Below are positions 32,618-40,497 of a DNA stretch of 46,058 bases, piece after piece. Under the pieces are notes generated by a model, which saw only the letters and a program-made list of their open reading frames with translations, was not told where the DNA came from and did not search any database. Positions within the stretch are counted from its first letter, which is position 1, and the number at the start of each line of letters is the position of its first letter. The stretch is from contig CANBKJ010000013.1 in assembly GCA_947369165.1 (NCBI GenBank), positions 1 to 46,058 on the forward strand, given 5' to 3'. The translations under genes and the position numbers were made by a program. The stretch comes from an uncultured Lachnoclostridium sp. GTDB taxonomy: Bacteria > Bacillota > Clostridia > Lachnospirales > Lachnospiraceae.

Positions 32618-33532
32618 ATGAAAAATCAGAGACTTGTTGTTGCCCTTGGTCGGAACGCCTTTGGCGAAACCTTTCCGGAGCAGCAGAAAAATGTTAAAAA
32701 AGCTGCAGATGCCATCGCAGATCTGGCAGAATTAAAATATGATATTGTCATCACCCACAGCAACGGTCCCCAGGTGGGGATGATCCAGACGGCGATGACA
32801 GAGTTTTCCAGACTTGATCCCCGCTACACGGTGGCACCAATGTCCCTATGTGGGGCTATGAGCCAGGGCTATATCGGATACGATCTTCAAAATGCCATCC
32901 GTACCGAGCTGCTAAACCGGGGCATTTTCAAACCTGTATCCACGGTCATCACTCAGGTGCGGGTAGATCCCTTCGACAAGGCATTTAACCATCCCACCAA
33001 AGTTATCGGACGGTGTATGTCAGAAGAAGAAGCAAAGGCAGAAGAAGAAAAGGGCAATCATGTTGTCAGTGAAAATGGCTCCTGGCGCAGGATCATCGCC
33101 TCTCCCCATCCTGTTGATATCTACGAGATTGACGCCATCAAGGCACTGGCGGATGCCGGACAGATCGTGATCGCCGCAGGCGGAGGCGGAATACCGGTGA
33201 TACAGCAGGGTACCCGGCTCAAGGGTGCCAGCGCGGTCATAGAAAAAGACTATACTGCTGCCAAACTGGCGGATATGCTTGACGCCTCCTGTCTGCTGAT
33301 CCTCACAGGAAGCGAACAGATCTCTGCGGGGGACAAACCCATTGGTGAGATTACCAGCAGGGAAGCTCTCTCCCTGATCGAAGAAGAACATTTTGATCCC
33401 ATCACTACTCTTCCCAAAATAGATGCCAGTGTATCCTTTGTCACCTCCGGCGAAAACCGCACTGCTGTAATCGGGAAACTGGAACAGGCAGCAGACGCCG
33501 TCCAGGGAAGATGCGGCACGATTATCCGCTAG
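32618..33532 (+). CDS. arcC: Carbamate kinase
   Basis: This 304-residue member of the amino-acid kinase family normally makes ATP from carbamoyl phosphate, giving ammonia and CO2. Marks are VVALGRNAFG at the N-terminus, VITHSNGPQVGMIQ, AAGGGGIPV and VIEKDYTAAKLA (phosphate binding), and LTGSEQI. The length is typical. GGGAGGAA precedes the ATG by about eight bases. It stands alone: no arginine deiminase, ornithine carbamoyltransferase or agmatine pathway gene is adjacent. The source of carbamoyl phosphate is therefore open. It has its own promoter and terminator and is divergent from the beta-CASP gene. Confidence 0.94.
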   Translation: MKNQRLVVALGRNAFGETFPEQQKNVKKAADAIADLAELKYDIVITHSNGPQVGMIQTAMTEFSRLDPRYTVAPMSLCGAMSQGYIGYDLQNAIRTELLNRGIFKPVSTVITQVRVDPFDKAFNHPTKVIGRCMSEEEAKAEEEKGNHVVSENGSWRRIIASPHPVDIYEIDAIKALADAGQIVIAAGGGGIPVIQQGTRLKGASAVIEKDYTAAKLADMLDASCLLILTGSEQISAGDKPIGEITSREALSLIEEEHFDPITTLPKIDASVSFVTSGENRTAVIGKLEQAADAVQGRCGTIIR

Positions 33533-33569
33533 GGCTGACTGGGCATAGCAACCCTCTGACACCCTCAAC

Positions 33570-33636
33570 AAAATTGTCTGCCAGATAGAATTGGTAACTT
33601 CAAACATCCTCTTCTTTCTGACAGACAATTTTTTAT
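33570..33636 (+). terminator. Terminator between arcC and fabV
   Basis: AAAATTGTCTG-C-CAGA (33570-33585) pairs with TCTG-A-CAGACAATTTT (33617-33632), a 16-position stem with one mismatch around a 31-nt loop. It is followed by a T-run on the plus strand. On the minus strand TTTTG follows, so it may also serve the convergent fabV transcript. Confidence 0.7.
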
Positions 33637-33654
33637 TAAAAACATGTTTTAGTT

Positions 33655-34815
33655 TTAGATCTCTACATCCTCACTGTAGTCCACATTGTCATACCCAAAT
33701 CCAAACATATTATAAAACTCGTCCCAATAGCCTTTGATGTCACCCAGGTCTTTGATGGATTCCGTATCCACACTGTCCCACACTTCGGCGATCCGGTTCT
33801 GGACCTCTTCTTTCATCTCATAATCGTCCAGGCGGATCCTGCCCGCCTCGTCCGTCTGCACCACCCCGCCGGCGAGCTTCTCCAGAAAAAGACGATTCAT
33901 CTGCTCGATGCAGCCCTCATGAAGCCCTTTTTCTTTCATTACCTTGTAGAGCATAGAGATATAAAGAGGAACGATGGGAATCGCCGCACTGGACTGGGTC
34001 ACCAGCGCCTTGTTCACCGATATGTACGCTTTCAGGCCAATGTCATTATATTTGTTCATAAGCTCCACAGAAGTATCATAGAGATGCTTCTTTGCCTGTC
34101 CAATACTGCCGTCTTTATAGATCGCATGAGTCACCACCGGACCAATGTAGGAATACGCCAGGGTCACAGCACCCTCAGCCAGCACTCCAGCGTCGTAGAG
34201 CGACATGATCCAGTCTCTCCAGTCGCCTCCGCCCATCACCTGTATCGTCGCCTTGATCTCATCTTGGTCTGCCTCAGGAACCGTAACCTCTTTGATCTCA
34301 TTGGTACGCAGATCAAGGGTTTTGTTGGTAAATGGCTCGCCTACTGTCTTCAGAACAGAAGAGACCGTGGTTCCACTGGGCAGGGTTCGTCTCGGCGCCG
34401 CCATACTGTATACCACCATGTCCACTTTTCCAAAATCTTCTTTGATGCATTGGATCACCTCATCCTTCATTTCCCTGGAAAATCCATCCCCATTAAAAGA
34501 TTTGGCATAGTAACCATCTTCTCCTGCTATTTTTTCAAATGCTTTGGTATTATACCAGCCTGCAGTCGCTGTCCTCTTGCCATTGGATTCTCTCTCAAAG
34601 GCGACACCAATAGTATCCGCCCCATATCCATAGGTCACGGCAATGCGGGAGGCAAGTCCATAACCAGTGGAAGATCCAATGACCAGCACCTTCTTAGGTC
34701 CCTCAGCCCGTCCGAACTTTTTCGTGCATTCAATCTGTCTTCTTACACTTTCTTCACAGCCCTTGGGATGAGCTGTCGTACAAATAAAGCCTTTTACCTT
34801 TGGTTCTACTACCAT
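33655..34815 (-). CDS. fabV: FabV/TER-type trans-2-enoyl reductase
   Basis: This 386-residue NAD(P)H-dependent reductase reduces the trans-2 double bond of acyl-ACP or acyl-CoA. The nucleotide-binding GSSTGYGLAS (48-57) and the family catalytic pair Tyr233-x8-Lys242 (YKDGSIGQAK) are visible. So are the FabV-specific FERESNGKRTATAGWYNT and YSMAAPRRTLPSGT. Whether it serves fatty-acid synthesis or crotonyl-CoA reduction (TER) cannot be told from sequence. No other fab gene is adjacent, and fabH lies about 17 kb away. AAGGAG precedes the ATG. The 58 nt upstream contain two short strong hairpins (AGCCGAC/GTCGGCT and GTGCCC/GGGCAC). Confidence 0.93.
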   Translation of the reverse strand: MVVEPKVKGFICTTAHPKGCEESVRRQIECTKKFGRAEGPKKVLVIGSSTGYGLASRIAVTYGYGADTIGVAFERESNGKRTATAGWYNTKAFEKIAGEDGYYAKSFNGDGFSREMKDEVIQCIKEDFGKVDMVVYSMAAPRRTLPSGTTVSSVLKTVGEPFTNKTLDLRTNEIKEVTVPEADQDEIKATIQVMGGGDWRDWIMSLYDAGVLAEGAVTLAYSYIGPVVTHAIYKDGSIGQAKKHLYDTSVELMNKYNDIGLKAYISVNKALVTQSSAAIPIVPLYISMLYKVMKEKGLHEGCIEQMNRLFLEKLAGGVVQTDEAGRIRLDDYEMKEEVQNRIAEVWDSVDTESIKDLGDIKGYWDEFYNMFGFGYDNVDYSEDVEI

Positions 34816-34873
34816 TTTTTACTCCTTCCTGTGCCCGGGGCACACCGTCCCGCCAGCCGACAGTGTCGTCGGC

Positions 34874-35551
34874 TTAGGACAAGATCACATAAAATAAAAT
34901 CATAAAGAAATGCAGAACACTTCCTGCGATCACAAACAGATGAAACAGGGAGTGGATATATCTTTTTCTCTTTCCCACACCATATAACACGGCACCGATC
35001 GTATAGGCGAGCCCTCCCGTGATCAGATACACCATTCCTCCCGGCCCCAGCGCCTGCATCGTGGGCCGGATAAAGAAGATAATGCACCAGCCCATACCGA
35101 GATAGCAGATCATCGCCAGCTTCTTATATTTTTCCAGATCGATGGCAGTAAGGGTCGCCGCCACCAGACAGCATCCCCACACGATACCAAAAACCAAAAA
35201 GCCAATGACTGGATCCACTCTGCGCAGTCCTACCAGAGTGATCGGGGTATAGGTCCCAGCGATCAGAAAATAGATGGTACAGTGGTCAATCACCTGAAAT
35301 ACTTTTTTAACCATCTCAGATGTCAGCCCATGATAGATACTGGACATCGTGTACAGAATCACCATCATTGCTCCGTATATGGCTGAGGCGGCGACACTCC
35401 AGGCATCACCTCTCAGCGCAGAAAATATCACACAAAGCACCAATGCTGCAATCGCGAGAGCTCCTCCCACGATATGGGATACCATATTAAAGATTTCTTC
35501 TCCCCTTGTATAGTCAGGGAGATCCCTATCCCTAAGCCGTGTTCGCTTCAT
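34874..35551 (-). CDS. Hemolysin III-like seven-helix membrane protein
   Basis: This 225-residue protein of the HlyIII/PAQR superfamily has about seven hydrophobic segments. Family marks are GEEIFNMVSHIVGGALAI near the N-terminus, IYHGLTSEMVKKVFQVIDHCTIYFLIAGTYTP in the middle (His, Asp and His as possible metal ligands) and HSLFHLFVIAGSVLHFFM near the end. The hemolysin name is historical; the role in most bacteria is not known. It follows the small membrane-protein gene by five bases and precedes fabV by 58 nt. Confidence 0.9.
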   Translation of the reverse strand: MKRTRLRDRDLPDYTRGEEIFNMVSHIVGGALAIAALVLCVIFSALRGDAWSVAASAIYGAMMVILYTMSSIYHGLTSEMVKKVFQVIDHCTIYFLIAGTYTPITLVGLRRVDPVIGFLVFGIVWGCCLVAATLTAIDLEKYKKLAMICYLGMGWCIIFFIRPTMQALGPGGMVYLITGGLAYTIGAVLYGVGKRKRYIHSLFHLFVIAGSVLHFFMILFYVILS

Positions 35552-35556
35552 CCTTC

Positions 35557-36030
35557 CTACTTCCCTTCTTCTGACAGCAAATGGAATAACGCTGTTTTAT
35601 AGATTAAAACAAGACGGACATCCCGGTCACAGTAACGGTTCCGCATATACTCTGCCAATTTATAAAAATACATCAATGTCAGAGCACCGATCCCTACCGC
35701 CTTGATCTCCAGCAAAACCGGGATCATGGATATGGTGAGTATCGCCGCCAGAAAACCAACCGTTATATAGAAAAATATCTGACTGATCTTGACCGACAGC
35801 TGGACAGTCCGGAGCAGGCATAACAGCCTGTCGCTTAGATTTTCTTCCGATATCCGGTGCAATTCCAGATAAATGTCACAGAAGATATCCATGCATTCCT
35901 TCTGGTCCAGCTTATTGCAGTATATTTTATATTTATTTCTCCCAAACTCCTTTTGGATCAATTTCCCCAAAACACTGTTCAAAACTTTTCTCCTTCGGTT
36001 TGTATCCTTATCCTTATAGTATTCGCCCAC
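35557..36030 (-). CDS. Small two-helix membrane protein, unknown
   Basis: I do not recognise this 157-residue protein. The first 80 residues are charged and helical (DTNRRRKVLNSVLGKLIQKEFG; ENLSDRLLCLLRTVQLSVK). Two hydrophobic segments follow (about 84-106 and 108-125), then a basic C-terminal part (YMRNRYCDRDVRLVLIYKTALF). The start is GTG with no clear ribosome binding site, so the N-terminus is uncertain. The stop is five bases from the hemolysin III start, which suggests co-transcription. Confidence 0.65.
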   Translation of the reverse strand: MGEYYKDKDTNRRRKVLNSVLGKLIQKEFGRNKYKIYCNKLDQKECMDIFCDIYLELHRISEENLSDRLLCLLRTVQLSVKISQIFFYITVGFLAAILTISMIPVLLEIKAVGIGALTLMYFYKLAEYMRNRYCDRDVRLVLIYKTALFHLLSEEGK

Positions 36031-36066
36031 ATCTTGTTTCGTTATACATATAAGAATGTATGATTT

Positions 36067-37104
36067 TTAACAAAACCGGTAGATTGTCGTGCTGGCAAAA
36101 GCATCCCCGGCTTTCAGTACGCAGGAATCAAAAGCTGGCACATTGACAGAGTTCGGGAAAAACTGTGTCTCAAAGCATACTCCGGTTCTCTTCGTATACT
36201 CCGTGCCATTTTTTCCATTTTCTTTTTTGATAAAGTTTCCGGTGTAGAGCTGCATGCCCGGAAGATCCGTATAAACTTCCATGACACGCCCTGTGGTTTC
36301 TTCCGAAAGCTCTGCCACCTTTTCTACTTTGCCTGGAGTTTTATCCAACGCATAATTGTGGTCATAGCCGCCAGCGATCTTAAGAGGTTTATAATCTGCC
36401 TCAATATCATCCCCGATGGCTTTTTTCTCACGGAAATCCAACGGCGTTCCCGATACATCCACAATGTTTCCATTGGGAATCAAATCATCTGTAGTTTCCG
36501 TAAATCCATTTGCCTGGATCCATACTTTGTGATCTGTGATTTCTCCCCCATCGTGTCCTTTGAGGTTGAAGTAAGTATGATTCGTCACATTACAAAGTGT
36601 ATCCTTGTCAGATTTTGCCAAATAGCTGATTTTGAGCTCATTGTCATCCGTCACTGTATAAGTTACACTAATCTCCAGATTTCCTGGATAGCCCTGCTCC
36701 ATATCCGGGCTGACTCTGTAAAATGTCACACTATTGTCCATGGATGCCACCTCATACATCACCTGATGGTATCCTGGTGTGCCGCCGTGAAGATTATTCT
36801 CTCCATCATTTTTCTCCAGCTCATACGTAACACCATTCAATTCAAATCTGGCGTCCCCGATCCGGTTGCCATGTCTTCCAATAAAAGCCCCAAAGAAACA
36901 GCCATTCACTTCATAGCCTGCCACATCATCAAACCCCAGTACGACATCATCCAGTTTGCCCTCTTTATCTGGCACAAACAATCTGACAATATTCGCACCA
37001 TAATCAATCACTTCTGCTTTCATTCCATTTTTGTTTTCGATGGAATAGAGTGTTACCTCTTTTCCATCCTTTGTCGTCCCAAAATTACTTGTTGTCACAC
37101 TCAC
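36067..37104 (-). CDS. galM: Aldose 1-epimerase (galactose mutarotase)
   Basis: GalM interconverts the alpha and beta forms of galactose and glucose. The 345-residue beta-sandwich protein has His in NNLHGGTPGYH, His in VTNHTYFNLKGH and the catalytic Glu in GVCFETQFFPNSVN. The N-terminus (LYSIENKNGMKAEVIDYGA) and FIGRHGNRIG are typical. There is no signal peptide. It lies 20 nt downstream of aspS and is probably co-transcribed, with no other Leloir gene nearby. Confidence 0.95.
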   Translation of the reverse strand: MSVTTSNFGTTKDGKEVTLYSIENKNGMKAEVIDYGANIVRLFVPDKEGKLDDVVLGFDDVAGYEVNGCFFGAFIGRHGNRIGDARFELNGVTYELEKNDGENNLHGGTPGYHQVMYEVASMDNSVTFYRVSPDMEQGYPGNLEISVTYTVTDDNELKISYLAKSDKDTLCNVTNHTYFNLKGHDGGEITDHKVWIQANGFTETTDDLIPNGNIVDVSGTPLDFREKKAIGDDIEADYKPLKIAGGYDHNYALDKTPGKVEKVAELSEETTGRVMEVYTDLPGMQLYTGNFIKKENGKNGTEYTKRTGVCFETQFFPNSVNVPAFDSCVLKAGDAFASTTIYRFC

Positions 37105-37124
37105 GTTACCTACCTCCTCAACTA

Positions 37125-38936
37125 TTAATTATTTGATTCTGTTTTGTCAACTGCCTCTGGACGAATATCAATTCCAAGTTCCTCCAGCTGCTTCTCATCT
37201 ACCACATTAGGCGCCTCCGTCAAAAGGCAGGAAGCGTCCTTTACCTTAGGAAAGGCGATCACTTCTCTTATGTTATCTTCTTTGGCCATGAGCATTACAA
37301 GACGGTCCAAACCATAAGCAAGTCCGGCATGAGGCGGTACCCCGTACTTAAAAGCATTCAGCAGGAAACCAAACTGCTCATATGCCGTTTCCTTAGCAAA
37401 TCCAAGGGCATGGAACATTTTTTCCTGGACATCGTTCTGATGGATACGCACCGAGCCACCTCCAAGCTCTGTGCCGTTCAGTACGATATCATAGGCTCTC
37501 GCCCGCACTTTGCCCGGGTCTGTATCGATCAGATCAAGATCCTCTTCCATAGGCATCGTGAAAGGATGGTGCATCGCCTGATAGCGTCCCAGATCCTCGT
37601 TGTACTCCAGAAGCGGAAACTCTGTCACCCAGAGGAAATGATATATATTTTTATCCAGAATCTCCATTTTTCTGGCAAGCTCCAGACGAAGGTTTCCAAG
37701 AACATCATATACCACTTTATTCTTATCTGCGGCAAAGAGCAGCAGATCTCCTGGCTCTCCCTCCATAGTACAAACCAATGCCTTCAACTCTTCATCCGTC
37801 ATAAATTTGGAAAAGGATGATTTATAGCTGCCATCCTCATTGACACAGAGATAGGCAAGTCCCTTTGCCCCATATTCTTTGGCAAAATCCACAAGGGCGT
37901 CGATCTTCTTCCTGGGCATCGCCCCCTGTCCTTTGGCATTAATTCCCCGAACGGAACCTCCTGCCTCGATCGCTCCGGTAAATACACCGAAACCGCAGCC
38001 CTTCACGGTCTCTGTTACATCCTTTAACTCCATGCCAAACCGGGTATCCGGTTTGTCAGAACCGTAACGGTCCATGGCTTCCTGCCAGGTCATACGCGGG
38101 AACGGCAACGACAACTCCACGCCAAGAACCTCCTGGAACAATTTTTGGAGAAGGCGTTCGTTTACATCGATTACATCATCCTCATCCACAAAAGACAGCT
38201 CCATATCGATCTGGGTAAACTCCGGCTGGCGGTCCGCCCTCAGATCCTCGTCGCGGAAACATTTGGTGATCTGGAAATAGCGGTCATAGCCAGAGCACAT
38301 CAAAAGCTGCTTAAACAGCTGCGGCGACTGGGGAAGGGCATAAAAGTTCCCCGGGTGCACACGACTGGGAACGAGATAATCCCTGGCTCCTTCCGGCGTA
38401 CTCTTGGTGAGCATCGGCGTCTCGATCTCTAAAAATCCCTCATCTGCCAGAAACTGCCTGGTCAGCATAGCAATCCTGCTCCGCATGATCAGATTGCGCT
38501 GAAGATCCGGACGGCGCAGATCCAGAAAACGATAGCGCAGCCGAAGCTCATCCTTCGTCCTGCTGTTTTCCTCGACTGGAAAGGGCGGCGTCTCCGATTC
38601 GGAAAGAATCCGGATGTCCTTCGCCCTCACCTCGATGGCGCCGGTTTCCAGATTCTCATTGACAGCGCCGGAACGTTTTTCCACGATACCGGTCACCGCT
38701 GCCACAAATTCAGCACGCAGCTTAGCCGCCTTCTCAAAGGCTTCTGTCCCAGCATCGCTCTCCTCGAAGATCAGCTGTATGATCCCGGAGCGGTCCCGGA
38801 GATCCACAAAAATAATGCCACCTTTATTTCTGCTCTTCTGTACCCAGCCCATAACTGTCACGGTCTGACCGATATGATTTGTCGTGAGCTCCGCGCACCG
38901 GCAGGTGCGCTTTAAGCCCTTCATTGATTCTGCCAT
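37125..38936 (-). CDS. aspS: Aspartyl-tRNA synthetase
   Basis: This class II synthetase has 603 residues. An N-terminal OB fold carries VMGWVQKSRNKGGIIFVDLRDRSG. Motif 2 is FRDEDLRADRQPEFTQIDME and motif 3 is GLAYGLDRLVMLM. A GAD-type insert lies between them (about 290-410). The bacterial-type layout and length are normal. AAAGGAG lies seven bases before the first ATG. In most Firmicutes aspS directly follows hisS. Here the two are separated by a 244-bp inverted-repeat element. Confidence 0.97.
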   Translation of the reverse strand: MAESMKGLKRTCRCAELTTNHIGQTVTVMGWVQKSRNKGGIIFVDLRDRSGIIQLIFEESDAGTEAFEKAAKLRAEFVAAVTGIVEKRSGAVNENLETGAIEVRAKDIRILSESETPPFPVEENSRTKDELRLRYRFLDLRRPDLQRNLIMRSRIAMLTRQFLADEGFLEIETPMLTKSTPEGARDYLVPSRVHPGNFYALPQSPQLFKQLLMCSGYDRYFQITKCFRDEDLRADRQPEFTQIDMELSFVDEDDVIDVNERLLQKLFQEVLGVELSLPFPRMTWQEAMDRYGSDKPDTRFGMELKDVTETVKGCGFGVFTGAIEAGGSVRGINAKGQGAMPRKKIDALVDFAKEYGAKGLAYLCVNEDGSYKSSFSKFMTDEELKALVCTMEGEPGDLLLFAADKNKVVYDVLGNLRLELARKMEILDKNIYHFLWVTEFPLLEYNEDLGRYQAMHHPFTMPMEEDLDLIDTDPGKVRARAYDIVLNGTELGGGSVRIHQNDVQEKMFHALGFAKETAYEQFGFLLNAFKYGVPPHAGLAYGLDRLVMLMAKEDNIREVIAFPKVKDASCLLTEAPNVVDEKQLEELGIDIRPEAVDKTESNN

Positions 38937-38957
38937 TGTTATTCTCCTTTAGCTCAT

Positions 38958-39217
38958 ATATTAATGATGTTGGGGTCAAAAGGTATTTTGCCCCCAACGG
39001 ATGCTACGGATTGCTCCGTTGTTTCACAACTTCCGCGTCTCCGCTTCGCTCCGGTCGGTGCTAAACGAACATTCCCCGAATGTTCAGCACCCTTCAAACA
39101 TTCGAAATCCGCTGATTTACCGTGTAAATCGCTCCTTTCTCATGTTTGGCGGGTCCCAAGTTCAAATGCCTTATCATGCAAGCATGAACGGCATTTTGAC
39201 CCTAGCATCATATTAAT
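38958..39217. mobile_element. MITE-like element between hisS and aspS
   Basis: The 8-bp sequence ATATTAAT occurs at 38958-38965 and 39210-39217. The 244 bp between have inverted termini: GATGTTGGGGTCAAAA (38966-38981) against the reverse complement of TTTTGACCCTAGCATC (39194-39209), 14 of 16 matching. This is the layout of a non-autonomous transposable element with a target-site duplication. The interior is full of short hairpins, such as GTTGGGG...CCCCAAC, GAACATT...AATGTTC, GATTTA...TAAATC and CATGC/GCATG. There is no transposase. The right duplication contains the hisS stop codon, so the insertion hit the very end of hisS. Confidence 0.8.
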
Positions 39218-40463
39218 CTGCAAAGAATTCCTCGATCTCAGTGTAGCCATCCTTTGCCAAAAGTTCTTTCTGGAATTTCTTGTTCTTTTTCATCACATTA
39301 AGGCTGATCCGGTATCCGGCAGCCCGTTCCTTCTCCGCTTTCAAAAGCACCTCTTTCATTTTCTCTGGAGCTGCCTTCTTATCAATGAGATATGCCTTTT
39401 TCTTAGCTGCCGACGGGACCGCAAAATCCCGCTCTAAGAGAAGCATGACGATTCTCTCAAAACCTATGGAAAATCCACAGGCACAGGTGTCTTTTCCCAT
39501 AAACTTGCCGATCATCTCATCGTAGCGTCCGCCGCCACCCACGGAACCACCGAACTCATCCATGGAGATCTCAAAGATCGGTCCTGTGTAATACCCCATG
39601 CCCCTCACCAGGGTGGGATCAAAACACATTTTAAAATCTGCTGTCTTTGTCTCTTCCACCATGGAAATGATGGTCTCCATATCCTCTGCTGTTCCCGCTT
39701 CCAGGTGATCTCCCAGCGTCTCTTTGAGATACCGGACGCCGTCGATATCGTTGGTCACAGTCTGGAACAGTTCGATGCAGCGTTCCACTGCTTCTTTTTC
39801 ATAACCGGCAGTTAAAAGTTCTTCCTGTACCCCTTCCATACCGATCTTGTCCATTTTATCCAATATGATAAATACGTTGTCATATTCTCCTTCGGAAAAT
39901 CCACAATACGCTGCCATCGCCTTTAACATCCTGCGGTTGTTGATGCGGATGGTGAAATTTCTGAAGTCAAGTTTTCCAAGAAGAGTGGTGGTGGCGAGAA
40001 TCAGTTCGATCTCTGCCAGGATAGAAGGCTCTCCCAGAATATCGATATCACACTGCATAAACTGACGGAAACGACCTCTCTGGGGGCGGTCCGCCCGCCA
40101 CACACTGCCCATCTGCAACGCTTTAAAAGGAGCGCTCAGTTCACTGGAGTTATTGGCATAATACCTGGAAAGAGGTACCGTCAAATCATACCGCAGGCCG
40201 CTGTCTACCAGATCCGCCTCACATTCTGCGGTATCCAGTTTAAGCTTCTCGCCCCGTTTCAGGATTTTAAAGATCAGCTTTTCATTTTCGCCCCCCTGCT
40301 TGCTGCACAGGCTCTCGATGTGTTCTACACAAGGAGTCTCAATGGAAGAAAATCCATAGGTCCCATAAGTCTCTTTGATCAGACTGATCACATAATCTCG
40401 TATCTCCATCTCTTTTGGAAGTATATCCTTCATTCCCGTGACTGGTTTCTTTTTTAATGCCAT
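39213..40463 (-). CDS. hisS: Histidyl-tRNA synthetase
   Basis: This class II synthetase has 416 residues. VTGMKDILP at the N-terminus, DLTVPLSRY, the motif 2 region MGSVWRADRPQRGRFRQFMQCDID, the histidine-binding LVRGMGYYTGPIFEI and motif 3 GFSIGFERIVMLL are all present. AGAGG lies about seven bases before the ATG. The stop codon lies inside the flanking duplication of the MITE-like element. It lies 34 nt downstream of hemZ. No T-box leader is seen in front of it. Confidence 0.97.
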   Translation of the reverse strand: MALKKKPVTGMKDILPKEMEIRDYVISLIKETYGTYGFSSIETPCVEHIESLCSKQGGENEKLIFKILKRGEKLKLDTAECEADLVDSGLRYDLTVPLSRYYANNSSELSAPFKALQMGSVWRADRPQRGRFRQFMQCDIDILGEPSILAEIELILATTTLLGKLDFRNFTIRINNRRMLKAMAAYCGFSEGEYDNVFIILDKMDKIGMEGVQEELLTAGYEKEAVERCIELFQTVTNDIDGVRYLKETLGDHLEAGTAEDMETIISMVEETKTADFKMCFDPTLVRGMGYYTGPIFEISMDEFGGSVGGGGRYDEMIGKFMGKDTCACGFSIGFERIVMLLLERDFAVPSAAKKKAYLIDKKAAPEKMKEVLLKAEKERAAGYRISLNVMKKNKKFQKELLAKDGYTEIEEFFAD

Positions 40464-40497
40464 CTCTTTACCTCTTTTCCTTTTCTTTGACAGGATT

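Noticed and set aside
33919-34905. 328-codon open frame on the plus strand
   Set aside because: It is antisense to fabV, which has catalytic and cofactor motifs; no start signal is present.
38937-39212. T-box or other riboswitch between hisS and aspS
   Set aside because: No T-box sequence (AGGGTGG...CCGCG) is present, and the inverted termini with the ATATTAAT duplication fit a mobile element better.
38964-39437. 157-codon open frame across the MITE and the hisS end
   Set aside because: It begins in the inverted repeat and runs antisense into hisS. It is best explained as a by-product of the repeat, not a gene.
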